A program made the position numbers and the translations under genes. A DNA stretch of 64,000 nt, taken from positions 210,335 through 274,334 of the forward strand of contig NZ_JANIBM010000004.1 of NCBI RefSeq assembly GCF_024505045.1. Direction: 5' to 3'. The notes below the pieces were generated by a model. That model searched no databases. It saw nothing but the letters and a program-made list of their open reading frames with translations, and had not been told where the DNA came from. Shown here one piece after another: positions 1 to 8,076 of this stretch. Position 1 is the first letter of the stretch; each line of letters starts with the position of its first letter. The DNA comes from Methylomonas aurea. GTDB taxonomy: Bacteria; Pseudomonadota; Gammaproteobacteria; Methylococcales; Methylomonadaceae.

Positions 1-174
1 CGCTTCAATATCCCGCGCACCTTGCCGCCGGCGGCGAAGCAATTCGAACGCGATCCGGATTTTTTCCAGAATTACAGCGGCATCGCCTGCCACGTCAATT
101 TTCGGCAGGATAAATGGGACATCGGGCCGGCTTTCGATTGGCCGGCCCTGCAAATCCCGAATGCCCGGGCCTGA
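1..174 (+). CDS. C-terminal fragment of an unidentified protein
   Basis: An open frame runs in from the left edge and stops with TGA at 172-174, giving the last 57 residues of a protein that ends in IPNARA. Codon use is GC-rich like the neighbouring urease genes, so it is probably a real gene end. I do not recognise the family: the fragment has one Cys-His pair and several Trp and Phe residues but no diagnostic motif. It is convergent with ureG, whose stop lies 27 bp downstream on the other strand. Confidence 0.5.
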   Translation, partial: RFNIPRTLPPAAKQFERDPDFFQNYSGIACHVNFRQDKWDIGPAFDWPALQIPNARA

Positions 175-201
175 GGCGGTTTAACGCGCCTGTGTGCCAG
201 C

Positions 202-819
202 CTAGGCTGCGGCCAGCATGCCTTGGCGGACGACGAAGTCGATAATCCGCTCCAGGCCGTGGCCGGTTTTGATGTTGCTGAATACGAACGGCCGCTCGCC
301 GCGCATCTTTTTGGCATCGCGGTCCATGACCTCCAGCGATGCGCCGACGTGAGGCGCCAAGTCGATCTTGTTGATCACCAATAAATCCGATTTGGTGATG
401 CCGGGGCCGCCCTTGCGCGGAATCTTGTCGCCGGCCGACACGTCGATCACGTAAATGGTCAGGTCGGCCAGTTCCGGGCTGAAGGTGGCGCTAAGATTGT
501 CGCCGCCGCTTTCCACCAACACGAAATCCAGTTCCGGGAAGCGCTCGCACAACTCGTCGACCGCCGCCAGATTCATCGACGCGTCTTCGCGAATCGCGGT
601 ATGCGGGCAACCGCCGGTTTCCACGCCCAAAATCCGCTCTTCCGGCAGCGCCTGGCTGCGAATCAGAAACTGCTGGTCTTCGCGGGTATAAATATCGTTG
701 GTAACCACGCCGATTTGGTAATCGTCGCGCATTGCCTTACACAAAGCATCCACCAGCGCAGTTTTGCCGGAGCCCACCGGGCCGCCGACGCCGATTCTCA
801 ATACGTGTTTGTCGTTCAT
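202..819 (-). CDS. ureG: Urease accessory GTPase UreG
   Basis: A 205-aa cytoplasmic SIMIBI-class GTPase. It delivers nickel to the urease active site together with UreD, UreF and UreE and hydrolyses GTP during maturation. The P-loop GPVGSGKT is near residues 14-21. The family motif [17 protein letters not shown] and the guanine-specificity NKID are also present, and the length is normal for UreG. It is the last gene of the minus-strand urease cluster, separated from ureF by about 80 bp that hold a small palindromic repeat. The ATG start fits the conserved N-terminus, which opens directly into the P-loop strand. Confidence 0.97.
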   Translation of the reverse strand: MNDKHVLRIGVGGPVGSGKTALVDALCKAMRDDYQIGVVTNDIYTREDQQFLIRSQALPEERILGVETGGCPHTAIREDASMNLAAVDELCERFPELDFVLVESGGDNLSATFSPELADLTIYVIDVSAGDKIPRKGGPGITKSDLLVINKIDLAPHVGASLEVMDRDAKKMRGERPFVFSNIKTGHGLERIIDFVVRQGMLAAA

Positions 820-828
820 GTTTTCTCC

Positions 829-886
829 AGTAGGCCGGATGTAATCCGGGGTGAAGGTTGCTCAAACCTCGATTGCATCGAGGCTA
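829..886. repeat. Small palindromic REP-like element between ureF and ureG
   Basis: Two short hairpins sit side by side: CCGGAT/ATCCGG at 835-849 and CCTCGAT/ATCGAGG at 867-883. The outer edges read GTAG and CTAC. The element lies wholly in the 80-bp ureF-ureG spacer. It looks like an extragenic palindrome. An effect on mRNA stability between the two genes is possible but inferred. Confidence 0.5.
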
Positions 887-899
887 CGTTATGGTTAGT

Positions 900-1574
900 T
901 CACGATCGGAACAGCCGCGAATACTGCATCTCATGCCGACTGCTGGCCAAGGCCAAACCGAAACAACTGCCGCCAATTTGGTCGTCGGTCATGGTCAGGG
1001 CTTGCTCGACCAAAGCCGGCAATTCGCCAGCCAGGCCTTGCAACAACTGCTGTCCGGCGACTTGCCCCAGCGGCACCAATTTGATCGCGCCTAGCACCTG
1101 GTTTTCCAGCCAGCCCCACAGGTAACCGCTCACCGCGTCGGCCTTGTCGATTTGCCAGCGCGCCGCTGCCAATGCAAACATTGTCGCCAACGTGGCATCC
1201 GGCCGCTTTTGCCAAGCCTGCGCATCCGGCATGTCCAAATTGACCAACAAACGCGCCAAGGCTTGGCCGGTCTGCTTGTCCTCGGCGCGCAATTCGGCGG
1301 TTTCCCGATAGGCATTGAGAGTCTGGCTCCAGTGCTCGACGGCTTGCATATCGCCAGCTTGCCAGGCGTCGTACAACCGCGCCAGCAGCGGCGCATCGAC
1401 CTTACCCAAAGCGTTGTGCAGCAAACCGCGCAGCCAGTCGCCGGTTTGTTCGGCGTTGGTCACCCAACCGTCGTGCACCGCCGTTTCCAGCCCCTGCGAA
1501 TAGCTGTACATGCCAATCGGCAAACTGGGGCTGACCAATTGCAGCAGCCGCAGCAACGCTAAATTAGTGACCAT
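900..1574 (-). CDS. ureF: Urease accessory protein UreF
   Basis: A 224-aa all-helical cytoplasmic protein. In the family, UreF binds UreD on apo-urease and recruits and regulates the UreG GTPase during nickel insertion. Recognisable UreF sequence includes [21 protein letters not shown] at the N-terminus and the C-terminal MSYSRLFRS-like tail (here MQYSRLFRS). Length is typical. The ATG at 1574 overlaps the end of ureE by 11 bp, so the two genes are translationally coupled on the minus strand. Confidence 0.95.
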   Translation of the reverse strand: MVTNLALLRLLQLVSPSLPIGMYSYSQGLETAVHDGWVTNAEQTGDWLRGLLHNALGKVDAPLLARLYDAWQAGDMQAVEHWSQTLNAYRETAELRAEDKQTGQALARLLVNLDMPDAQAWQKRPDATLATMFALAAARWQIDKADAVSGYLWGWLENQVLGAIKLVPLGQVAGQQLLQGLAGELPALVEQALTMTDDQIGGSCFGLALASSRHEMQYSRLFRS

Positions 1575-1995
1575 GGCTGTGGTACGCGCCGGCTTCGGGT
1601 TCGAACGGCAGGGTTTGATGCTCGACGGTCAAACCCAAACCAATCAGCATTTGATCCAGCACATGATCGGTCAGAAAGCGCAGTTCGTCCGGCAAAATTT
1701 GCAGGGCGATGTGGCGGTTGCCGAGGTGGTAGCAGGCGCGGGCAAACAACAATGGGTCGCTGCATTTGACGACCGACAATTGTTCCGGCGCCGCATCGAC
1801 GCGTACTTTGAAACCTTGGCCGTTGGTCAGGATTGCGCCGTGTTTCAGGGTTTGGCCCCTGGGTAAAAATACGCCGACTTGGATGCCGCCTTTGGTAGTC
1901 GCCGGTTGGCGAGATTTTTGGCGGGCGTCGTAAGGCAGGGTCAGGGTATCGTCGGGTTGGTCTTCGGTGTTGGTGGTTTCGGTGAGTTTTAGCAT
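1564..1995 (-). CDS. ureE: Urease accessory nickel chaperone UreE
   Basis: A 143-aa cytoplasmic metallochaperone that carries Ni(II) to the urease assembly complex. The family signature region ([12 protein letters not shown], then [13 protein letters not shown]) is intact. The C-terminus ends in HSHGH, a short version of the His-rich nickel-binding tail. It overlaps ureF by 11 bp. In canonical operons ureC lies directly upstream. Here about 2.2 kb of repeat and cargo DNA (2060-4190) separates them, so ureE-ureF-ureG may need their own promoter or read-through across the insertion. Confidence 0.95.
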   Translation of the reverse strand: MLKLTETTNTEDQPDDTLTLPYDARQKSRQPATTKGGIQVGVFLPRGQTLKHGAILTNGQGFKVRVDAAPEQLSVVKCSDPLLFARACYHLGNRHIALQILPDELRFLTDHVLDQMLIGLGLTVEHQTLPFEPEAGAYHSHGH

Positions 1996-2007
1996 TGTTT
2001 TATTTTA

Positions 2008-2039
2008 TGTAGGTTGGGTTAGCGAAGCGTAACCCAACA
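2008..2039. repeat. REP palindrome upstream of ureE
   Basis: A perfect palindrome with arms TTGGGTTA and TAACCCAA around the loop GCGAAGCG, opened by TGTAGG. A second element at 7257-7282 has different arms but nearly the same loop (GCGACGCG), so the two look like one REP family with paired arm changes. It lies 13 bp upstream of the ureE start, between ureE and repeat copy A. Confidence 0.65.
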
Positions 2040-2059
2040 CGACGGCTTTTGGTTTTGTT

Positions 2060-2311
2060 GTGTCGCTGTCGCGACGGGTGTTTTAAATGTCGGTTCGCGG
2101 ACCGACAACCGCGATACTTTCTTTTGCGTGGCCAAAAGAAAGTATCCAAAGAAAAGGCCACCCGACATTCCGCCTTAATCCTGCGCTTCTCGCTTTTGGC
2201 GAGGGTTTTCGGAAGGGCCATCCCTGGCCCTCCGAAAACGAGCGGCATCCCTGCCGCTCCCCTACGGGCTAATCTCGCCAAAAGCTGCGATGCTCGGGGC
2301 GGAATAACGGG
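2060..2311 (+). repeat. Structured ~255-bp repeat, copy A (subtype 1)
   Basis: Forward copy of the repeat family found eight times between 2 and 20 kb. Visible stems: GTCGC/GCGAC (2062-2075); TGTCGGT/ACCGACA (2088-2107); a 13-bp arm pair, 2113-2125 with 2134-2146; an outer long-range stem ATTCCGCC/GGCGGAAT (2167-2174 with 2298-2305); and an inner long-range stem CTTTTGGCGAG/CTCGCCAAAAG (2193-2203 with 2274-2284). The inner stem encloses two hairpins with TCCC loops (2206-2238 and 2240-2259). It faces copy B across the pentapeptide gene, with its TGTCGC end outward toward ureE. The frames inside it are shadows, not genes. Confidence 0.9.
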
Positions 2312-2462
2312 ACAAAAACCATCCCCAACCTCAAAGGTAAATCCAAAATGTAGGGTAATCACATATTTTTCGTGCCCACCCGGAAAAAGAACCAAACCAA
2401 ATATTGGTTATGTGGATAATTAAAATCGTCAATGGCGGACAAAATCGCTCGCCTTACATGGC

Positions 2463-3776
2463 TTACTTCCCCTCGCAGGACTTCATACCAGAAGTTTTCC
2501 TAGAGAAGCCGGCGGGCCAAGTCGATTTATAGTAATAACAGTCTTCCGCATTAATGAAATTTGCGCGGTACAAATTAGCATAGCTAAAATCGACTTGTTT
2601 AAATGTTGCCGAGTCAAAATTCGCTCTCCGTAATGTCGCTCCCGCAAATCGGTTGTTATTCTGAATATTCGCCCGCCGAAAAACCGCTCCGTCCAGCTTA
2701 GCGTTGCTGAAATTGCAGTTCCCGATCTCTGCACCGGAAAAGTCGGCGCCGCGTAAATCCGCATTGGAAAAATCGAACCCATATAACTTGGCGTTACGAA
2801 ACTTGGCGCCAACCAATTGATTTCCGGCAAAGAAAGCTATCGACTCGCCGTTATAGTTTTGATAATCACTAAAATCGCGGTTACGAGAATCCCACATCAA
2901 CTCTGGCCAACGCTCCAGATAAAGCAAAGCAAGGGTTTCTCCGTGGCGAGCGGCCCGGTTGCTGGAATCGTACTGCAAAACATCCCGGTAACCCTTTAAC
3001 GCCTGCTCGAAAAGATTTTTCCTTTTGTCGACTTGATAGACATCAACGCCTCGATTCAGCGCGACATTCGCCAAGCCGATGAAACCGCTAGGATCGTGCG
3101 GATAATGCCAAGCCAATTCTCGATAAGCGGCTTCAACTTCGCCAAGGTCCCGATAACGGAAGAAAAACCCTGCTTGTCGGCGTAACAAACCAACATTACG
3201 CGGAGACACATTTAATTGATCGGCAAATTGTTCGCGTTCCCGCCGATATTGGTCGAGGGCTGCTTGGTACTCCAGGTTAACGTCGTTTTGTGTCGCATAG
3301 TATGGATAACCTGCACAAAATCCACTGGAATATCCTTCTATTAGATTTCCTCCCGCAAAAATCATTTTTTCTTCACCAATAGCGGGACGGCCACGAATTG
3401 TCACGTTAATCACTTCCAACGCTGGTCCTTTGAAGGAAGTAATCATTTTATATTTCACATGATTTTCAATGCCTTCGCGTAATAAGCTTGGATCATGAAA
3501 ATATTTTTCATAAGACTTACTAAATTCTTCCGGTGTGGAAATTTCTTTTAATACATTCAGCAATGTTTCAGTCTTATCGTCGGCAATCGGTATATTAAGT
3601 AAAAATCTTTGATAATCGATGACTTTTCCCTTAAATATTAGATCACGCGACTTAATAAACTCATCAGGATTCTGGTAAGCACATTTTCTCCCAAAACTCA
3701 CAGTCGGAAAAAACAACATCAAACATATCACCACGAAATAGCGCTGATTTACACCTGTAGATATTGATCTAGTCAT
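2463..3776 (-). CDS. Secreted pentapeptide-repeat protein (cargo of repeat pair A/B)
   Basis: A 437-aa protein. An N-terminal signal sequence (hydrophobic about residues 12-28, ending near VSFG) points to export. About 130 residues of no recognised fold follow. A helical, TPR-like stretch comes next (about 180-290; RDLGEVEAAYRELAWHYP). The last 120 residues are pentapeptide repeats of the A(D/N)LxG/F type (ADLRGADFSGAEIGNCNFSNAKL), then a Cys-containing tail ending in GMKSCEGK. Codon use in the 5' half is clearly more AT-rich than the urease genes, which suggests acquired DNA. It is the only gene between repeat copies A and B and separates ureC from ureE. Its role is unknown; pentapeptide helices often bind proteins. 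Confidence 0.8.
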   Translation of the reverse strand: MTRSISTGVNQRYFVVICLMLFFPTVSFGRKCAYQNPDEFIKSRDLIFKGKVIDYQRFLLNIPIADDKTETLLNVLKEISTPEEFSKSYEKYFHDPSLLREGIENHVKYKMITSFKGPALEVINVTIRGRPAIGEEKMIFAGGNLIEGYSSGFCAGYPYYATQNDVNLEYQAALDQYRREREQFADQLNVSPRNVGLLRRQAGFFFRYRDLGEVEAAYRELAWHYPHDPSGFIGLANVALNRGVDVYQVDKRKNLFEQALKGYRDVLQYDSSNRAARHGETLALLYLERWPELMWDSRNRDFSDYQNYNGESIAFFAGNQLVGAKFRNAKLYGFDFSNADLRGADFSGAEIGNCNFSNAKLDGAVFRRANIQNNNRFAGATLRRANFDSATFKQVDFSYANLYRANFINAEDCYYYKSTWPAGFSRKTSGMKSCEGK

Positions 3777-3799
3777 ATATTGGCCTCCTGCTTAGTCCG

Positions 3800-3872
3800 G
3801 TAGGATTTGCTGAACGGAGTGGAAGCGCATCGGTCAGGAATGATGCGCCTCCTATCGTCGGCAGCATCCTAC
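3800..3872. repeat. 73-bp palindromic element upstream of the cargo gene
   Basis: Ends are inverted: GTAGGAT at 3800-3806 and ATCCTAC at 3866-3872. Inside are GCGCATC (3825-3831) and GATGCGC (3842-3848). A related element lies at 7963-8029, also 20-30 bp upstream of a cargo gene on the same strand and just inside the right-hand repeat. The shared tail GTCGGCAnnATCCTACAA makes common origin likely. It could be a REP-type element or carry the cargo gene's promoter; the sequence alone does not decide. Confidence 0.6.
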
Positions 3873-3921
3873 AACACAATTACAAGCCTAGCTTTCAAAA
3901 TCAACTAATAGCATTTCATCT

Positions 3922-4190
3922 TGCGACGGGCTTGGTCCCGTTATTCCGCCCCGAGCATCGCAGCTTTTGGTGAGATCGGCCCGCAGGGGAGCGGCAGGGA
4001 TGCTGCTCGTTTTCGGAGGGGCAGGAAGCCCCTTCCGAAAACCCTCGCCAAAAGCGAGAAGCGCAGGAAATTGGCGGAATTCCGGGTGGCCTTTCTTTTG
4101 GTGACTTTTCTTTGGCCAAACAAAGAAAAGTCACTCGGCTGTCGGGCCGAGACCCGACTTTAAAAACACCCGCCGCGGCAGCGACACAAC
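3922..4190 (-). repeat. Structured ~255-bp repeat, copy B (subtype 1)
   Basis: Inverted copy of the family, subtype 1: the outer stem is ATTCCGCC/GGCGGAAT and the inner arm carries CTTTTGGCGAG. The third stem is GTGACTTTTCTTTG/CAAAGAAAAGTCAC in place of the GATACTTTC version of copy A, so both arms have changed together. The gcgacacaac end faces outward toward the 3' end of ureC, 65 bp away. With copy A it encloses the pentapeptide gene. Confidence 0.9.
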
Positions 4191-4196
4191 ATTAAT

Positions 4197-4245
4197 GAAA
4201 GCTAGAGCTTTCGAGCACTTCGATTCCCAAGCAGGAGCTTGGGAA
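4197..4245. other. Two hairpins just downstream of ureC
   Basis: GAAAGCT/AGCTTTC (4197-4212) and TTCCCAAGC/GCTTGGGAA (4224-4245) lie in the 65 bp between the ureC stop and repeat copy B. The second resembles the extragenic palindrome at 12503-12532 (both contain a TTCCCA arm). No clear T-tract follows on the minus strand, so I do not call a terminator. Confidence 0.45.
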
Positions 4246-4255
4246 CCAGTCAGCA

Positions 4256-5959
4256 TCAAAACAAGAAATACCGCTGCGCCATCGGCAACACCACCGCCGG
4301 CTCGCAAGTGAGAAGCACCCCATCCGCCTTGACCTGATAAGTCTGCGGACAAACCTCCATCACCGGCTGGTAGTCGTTCAGCTTCATATCGGATTTACCG
4401 ATGTTGCGCGTATTGCGCACCGTGCCGACCCGCTTTTGCAAACCCAATTGCCCGGCCACGCCGGCGGAGACGGCGGCTTGCGGCAGGAAGATCATCGAGG
4501 TGTTGGCGGCGGTGCGACCGAAGCTGCCGAACATTGGCCGGTAATGCACCGGTTGCGGGGTGGGTATCGAGGCGTTGGCGTCGCCCATCGGCGCGGCGGC
4601 GATCAGGCCGCCTTTGATGATCAAGCTGGGTTTGACGCCGAAAAAGGCCGGTTGCCACAGCACCAGATCGGCCAGTTTGCCGGCGTCGATGGAGCCCACT
4701 TCGTGAGAAATGCCGTGGCTGATCGCCGGGTTGATGGTGTATTTGGCGATGTAGCGTTTGATGCGTTGGTTGTCGCTGGTGGAGGGGTCGCCAGCCATCG
4801 CGCCGCGTTGCGCTTTCATTTTGTGGGCGGTCTGCCAGGTACGGATCACCACTTCGCCGACTCGGCCCATGGCTTGCGAATCCGAGGAAATCATCGAAAA
4901 CGCGCCCAGGTCGTGCAGGATGTCCTCCGCGGCGATGGTTTCGCGGCGGATGCGCGATTCGGCGAAGGCCACGTCTTCCGGGATGCTCGGGTCGAGGTGG
5001 TGGCAGACCATCAGCATGTCCAGATGCTCGTCGACCGTGTTGATCGTGTAGGGCCGGGTCGGGTTGGTGGACGAGGGCAACACGTTGTTCAGGCCGCAGG
5101 CTTTGATGATGTCCGGGGCGTGGCCGCCGCCGGCGCCTTCGGTGTGGTAGGTGTGGATGGTGCGGCCCTTGAAGGCGGCGATGGTGTCTTCCACGAAACC
5201 GGATTCATTCAGCGTGTCGGTGTGAATGGCAATTTGCACATCGAAACGCTCGGCCACGCTCAGGCAACAATCGATCGCCGCCGGCGTGGTGCCCCAGTCT
5301 TCGTGAAGTTTCAAGCCCATCACCCCGGCCTGGATTTGTTCATCTAACGCGCCGGGCAGGCTGGCGTTGCCCTTGCCGAGCAAACCAAAGTTCATCGGCA
5401 AGCCGTCCAGCGCTTTCAACATCTGCTGGATATGCCACGGCCCCGGTGTGCAGGTGGTGGCGTTGGTGCCGGTGGCAGGTCCCGTGCCGCCGCCGATCAT
5501 GGTGGTCACGCCGGAACACAGCGCTTCTTCGATCTGCTGTGGGCAGATGAAATGGATGTGGGCGTCGATGCCTCCGGCGGTGAGAATCTGGCCTTCGCCG
5601 GCAATGACTTCGGTGCCGGGGCCGACGATGATGTCGACGCCGGGCTGCACGTCCGGGTTGCCGGCCTTGCCAATTTTAAAGATGCGGCCGTCCTTCACGC
5701 CGACGTCGGCCTTGACGATACCCCAGTAATCGATGACCAGCGCGTTGGTAATCACCAAATCCACAGCCTGATCGTTGCCCAGCTGGCTTTGGCCCATGCC
5801 ATCGCGAATCACCTTGCCGCCGCCGAATTTCACTTCGTCGCCGTAGACGGTGTAATCGGCTTCCACTTCCAGAATCAAATCGGTGTCGGCCAGCCGCAGG
5901 CGATCGCCGGTGGTGGGGCCGAACATGTCGGCATAAGCCGCTCTCGAAATCTTGCTCAT
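4256..5959 (-). CDS. ureC: Urease subunit alpha UreC (catalytic)
   Basis: A 567-aa catalytic subunit that hydrolyses urea to ammonia and carbamate at a di-nickel centre in the cytoplasm. All standard active-site residues are at canonical positions: H134 and H136 (AHIHF), the lysine to be carbamylated K217 ([10 protein letters not shown]), H246, H272, C319-H320 on the mobile flap (MVCHHLD) and D360. The start overlaps the ureB stop (ATGA). Full length and intact. On its 3' side the expected neighbour ureE is displaced by the repeat-bounded insertion 2060-4190. Confidence 0.99.
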   Translation of the reverse strand: MSKISRAAYADMFGPTTGDRLRLADTDLILEVEADYTVYGDEVKFGGGKVIRDGMGQSQLGNDQAVDLVITNALVIDYWGIVKADVGVKDGRIFKIGKAGNPDVQPGVDIIVGPGTEVIAGEGQILTAGGIDAHIHFICPQQIEEALCSGVTTMIGGGTGPATGTNATTCTPGPWHIQQMLKALDGLPMNFGLLGKGNASLPGALDEQIQAGVMGLKLHEDWGTTPAAIDCCLSVAERFDVQIAIHTDTLNESGFVEDTIAAFKGRTIHTYHTEGAGGGHAPDIIKACGLNNVLPSSTNPTRPYTINTVDEHLDMLMVCHHLDPSIPEDVAFAESRIRRETIAAEDILHDLGAFSMISSDSQAMGRVGEVVIRTWQTAHKMKAQRGAMAGDPSTSDNQRIKRYIAKYTINPAISHGISHEVGSIDAGKLADLVLWQPAFFGVKPSLIIKGGLIAAAPMGDANASIPTPQPVHYRPMFGSFGRTAANTSMIFLPQAAVSAGVAGQLGLQKRVGTVRNTRNIGKSDMKLNDYQPVMEVCPQTYQVKADGVLLTCEPAVVLPMAQRYFLF

Positions 5960-6273
5960 GCGGTTTTCTCCAATGCGCCCATTACCTCGCCTCTAAAGCC
6001 GAACACCTCGCGCTTGCCGGCGAAGGCCACCAATTGCACCTCGCGCTGCTGACCCGGCTCGAAGCGCACCGCAGTACCGGCCGGAATATCCAGCCGAAAG
6101 CCCAAAGCTACGCTGCGGTCGAAATGCAAAGCCGGGTTGGTTTCGTAAAAATGATAATGCGAGCCGACCTGAATCGGCCGGTCGCCGCTATTGGCTACCA
6201 GGACTTTGACCGTGGCGCGGCCGGCGTTGAGTTCGATATCGCCGGCGGCGGGGAAGATTTCTCCGGGGATCAT
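5956..6273 (-). CDS. ureB: Urease subunit beta UreB
   Basis: A 105-aa structural subunit of the (alpha-beta-gamma)3 urease. The sequence opens [19 protein letters not shown] and contains the family motif [11 protein letters not shown]. Its stop overlaps the ureC ATG by 4 bp. The upstream neighbour ureA would normally abut it. Here 348 bp with a small palindrome and repeat copy C intervene, which could weaken the usual tight co-expression of gamma and beta subunits. Confidence 0.97.
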   Translation of the reverse strand: MIPGEIFPAAGDIELNAGRATVKVLVANSGDRPIQVGSHYHFYETNPALHFDRSVALGFRLDIPAGTAVRFEPGQQREVQLVAFAGKREVFGFRGEVMGALEKTA

Positions 6274-6299
6274 ATTGGGCTCCTTTTAATCGTTTTTCC

Positions 6300-6326
6300 G
6301 CGTGGGCTCGAAACTCGTGCCCACGC
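6300..6326. repeat. REP-like palindrome upstream of ureB
   Basis: GCGTGGGC at 6300-6307 pairs with GCCCACGC at 6319-6326. It lies 27 bp upstream of the ureB start. The same GTGGGCAC/GTGCCCAC theme occurs in the palindromes that flank the transposase-like gene at 19.2-19.7 kb. Confidence 0.5.
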
Positions 6327-6350
6327 TACGTTTTGTAAATCGTTTTGTTA

Positions 6351-6617
6351 GCGGGAGGTTTTTCTCCCCTGATGCCGCGCCGAGCATCGAAGGTTTTGGA
6401 CGGAATAGCCCGTTAGGGGCGATGCAGGGATGCATCGCGTTTTCGGAGGGCTAGGAAAGCCCTTCCGAAAACCCCGTTCAAAGCCTTTGGAGCGCAGGAA
6501 TCAAGCGGCATGGGGTGGCCTTTCTTTTGGTGACTTTTCTTTGGCCAAACAAAGAAAAGTCACTCGGCTGTCGGGCCGAGCCCCGACTTCAAAATAGTTG
6601 TCGCGCCAGCGACACAA
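6351..6617 (-). repeat. Structured ~255-bp repeat, copy C (subtype 2, solitary)
   Basis: Inverted copy between ureB and ureA. The outer stem is of subtype 2 (ATGCCGC-type with GCGGCAT) and the terminal hairpin is of the GCGATGCATCCCTGCATCGC type. It has no facing partner on its left, so it is a single insertion rather than half of a cassette. Its gcgacacaa end stops 4 bp before the ureA stop codon. Confidence 0.88.
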
Positions 6618-6621
6618 ACAA

Positions 6622-6924
6622 TCAAACAATCGGCTCATGAACGGTAACTAATTTTGTGCCGTCGGGAAACGTCGCCTCCACCTGCACATCCGGAATCATT
6701 TCCGCCACCCCGTCCATCACATCGGCGCGGGTCAGTAAGGTGCGTCCGTAACTCATCAATTCGGCTACGCTCTGACCGTCGCGCGCGCCTTCCATGATCG
6801 CGGCGGAGATATAAGCCACCGCTTCCGGGTAGTTGAGTTTCAAGCCTCTGGCTTTGCGGCGCTCGGCGAGGAGGGCGGCAGTGAAGAGGAGGAGTTTGTC
6901 TTTTTCTCTGGGGGTTAATTGCAT
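6622..6924 (-). CDS. ureA: Urease subunit gamma UreA
   Basis: A 100-aa structural subunit of urease. [23 protein letters not shown] at the start and [21 protein letters not shown] in the middle are family signatures; the tail ends VTVHEPIV. Complete and normal in length. It is isolated from both partners: repeat copy C abuts its 3' end, and repeat copy D begins 37 bp upstream of its start. Its transcription must therefore cross or begin in repeat sequence. Confidence 0.97.
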   Translation of the reverse strand: MQLTPREKDKLLLFTAALLAERRKARGLKLNYPEAVAYISAAIMEGARDGQSVAELMSYGRTLLTRADVMDGVAEMIPDVQVEATFPDGTKLVTVHEPIV

Positions 6925-6960
6925 GGCGGTGCTTTTTGTTTATTCGTGTTTGGCTTGGGT

Positions 6961-7221
6961 TGTGTCGCTATTGCGACGGTTTTTTATATGTCGGTTCGCG
7001 GACCGACAACCGCGATACTTTCTTTTGCTTGGCCAAAAGAAAGTATCCAAAGAAAAAGCCACCCCATGCCGCTTTTATCCTGCGCTCCGAAGGGTTTGAA
7101 CGGGGTTTTCGGAAGGGCTATCCCTAGCCCTCCGAAAACGCGATGCATCCCTGCATCGCCCCTACGGGCCGATCCGTCCAAACCCTCCGGTGCTCGGCGC
7201 GGCATCAGGGTAGAAAACCGT
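6961..7221 (+). repeat. Structured ~255-bp repeat, copy D (subtype 2)
   Basis: Forward copy. Compared with copy A, both arms differ in several stems: outer ATGCCGC/GCGGCAT (7066-7072 with 7199-7205), inner AGGGTTTG/CAAACCCT (7091-7098 with 7179-7186), terminal hairpin GCGATGCA-TCCC-TGCATCGC (7140-7159), and GGCTA/TAGCC in the preceding hairpin. The loops stay TCCC. It faces copy E across the 190-aa unknown gene. Confidence 0.9.
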
Positions 7222-7256
7222 CCCGGAATTCAAAGTTCCAAAATAATACTCGGCAG

Positions 7257-7282
7257 GTCCGATTAGCGACGCGTAATCGGAC
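7257..7282. repeat. REP palindrome next to copy D
   Basis: GTCCGATTA (7257-7265) and TAATCGGAC (7274-7282) flank the loop GCGACGCG. Compared with the element at 2008-2039, the arms differ on both sides while the loop is almost unchanged, which is typical of a mobile extragenic palindrome family. Confidence 0.6.
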
Positions 7283-7359
7283 GCATGTTTAGCATTTCGA
7301 TCTTTTCGCTAAATACCATCCAAAAGTATTTCATCCCAGAAAAACCAGGAACAGAGAGT

Positions 7360-7932
7360 CTATTTATTCAATTCGTTCGAACACTCTTTGTTAATCGGGG
7401 CTATACCAGCTAACTTGTCTTTGTATATTTCAATAGCAACACTGAAAATGTCATCGTGTATAAAGTACCAGAGATCTGCTGCGTGGTTTTTACACAGCCA
7501 CTCTCCCAATGAATTAAACCAGTCTATAACTCCTTTTTTTCTGCCTGCTATAGATTCAAGTCTATCTGATGCAACAAGTTGTAAAGCAATTGAAATCAAG
7601 GATATTCTCAATTTTGAAAGCTCTTGATTAATTTTATTTTTGAGTTCATTTTTTTCTTTTATTCGTTTCTTTTGCAATATTAAATGCAAATATGGAATTA
7701 AAAGCTTTGCTTGCATTTTTCCATGCTTATTAAGTAAGCGCATAAATTTATTTATTTTATACAGCTCTTCATTTGTCAGTTCGATATTTGGTAGCTTGAA
7801 AGATATTTCCCTTCTTGATCCCGAAGCAGTGCGCGCAATATCAATTTCTGATTTTCGCGACGCTTTATTGATCTCTCGAACAATATTGTCCTTGTATTTT
7901 AAACTTGGTCTTTCATGATTTAACTTTGTCAT
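7360..7932 (-). CDS. Unknown 190-aa protein (cargo of repeat pair D/E)
   Basis: An intact 190-aa frame, clearly AT-richer than its neighbours and using codons rare in the urease genes, which suggests horizontal transfer. It is highly charged and Lys-rich. The middle (about residues 50-115) is predicted helical (NKFMRLLNKHGKMQAK). No signal peptide or membrane segment is evident. I do not recognise the family. It is the only gene between repeat copies D and E, with a palindromic element 30 bp upstream like that of the pentapeptide gene, so the two insertions share one layout. Confidence 0.65.
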   Translation of the reverse strand: MTKLNHERPSLKYKDNIVREINKASRKSEIDIARTASGSRREISFKLPNIELTNEELYKINKFMRLLNKHGKMQAKLLIPYLHLILQKKRIKEKNELKNKINQELSKLRISLISIALQLVASDRLESIAGRKKGVIDWFNSLGEWLCKNHAADLWYFIHDDIFSVAIEIYKDKLAGIAPINKECSNELNK

Positions 7933-7962
7933 TATTTGGTCTATTTAATGGCATTAAGGGCC

Positions 7963-8029
7963 GTAGGTTGTACTAAACGAAGCGCATCGTTCGCTATAGA
8001 TGCGCCTTCTAGTGTCGGCACAATCCTAC
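7963..8029. repeat. 67-bp palindromic element upstream of the cargo gene
   Basis: Relative of 3800-3872. It has GTAGG at the left edge, CCTAC at the right (8025-8029), the internal pair GCGCATC (7982-7988)/GATGCGC (7999-8005), and the conserved tail GTCGGCAnnATCCTACAA. It lies between the cargo start codon and repeat copy E. Confidence 0.6.
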
Positions 8030-8076
8030 AATAGAATTTGAAACCCAAAATACAAATTTATCCAATAACTTTTCTT

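Noticed and set aside
2049..2423. Open frames of 60-125 codons inside every copy of the 255-bp repeat (for example 2000-2423, 3916-4163, 6919-7266, 8089-8400, 18127-18427, 19774-20013)
   Set aside because: They run through hairpin arms in several frames and on both strands, change with the stems, and have no RBS or family. They are by-products of the repeat.
2060..4190. Target-site duplications flanking the cassettes
   Set aside because: Bases immediately outside the facing repeats were compared at all three cassettes and no matching short direct repeats were seen.
4436..5347. 303-codon plus-strand frame opposite ureC
   Set aside because: Antisense to the catalytic subunit with canonical active-site residues; a composition artefact.
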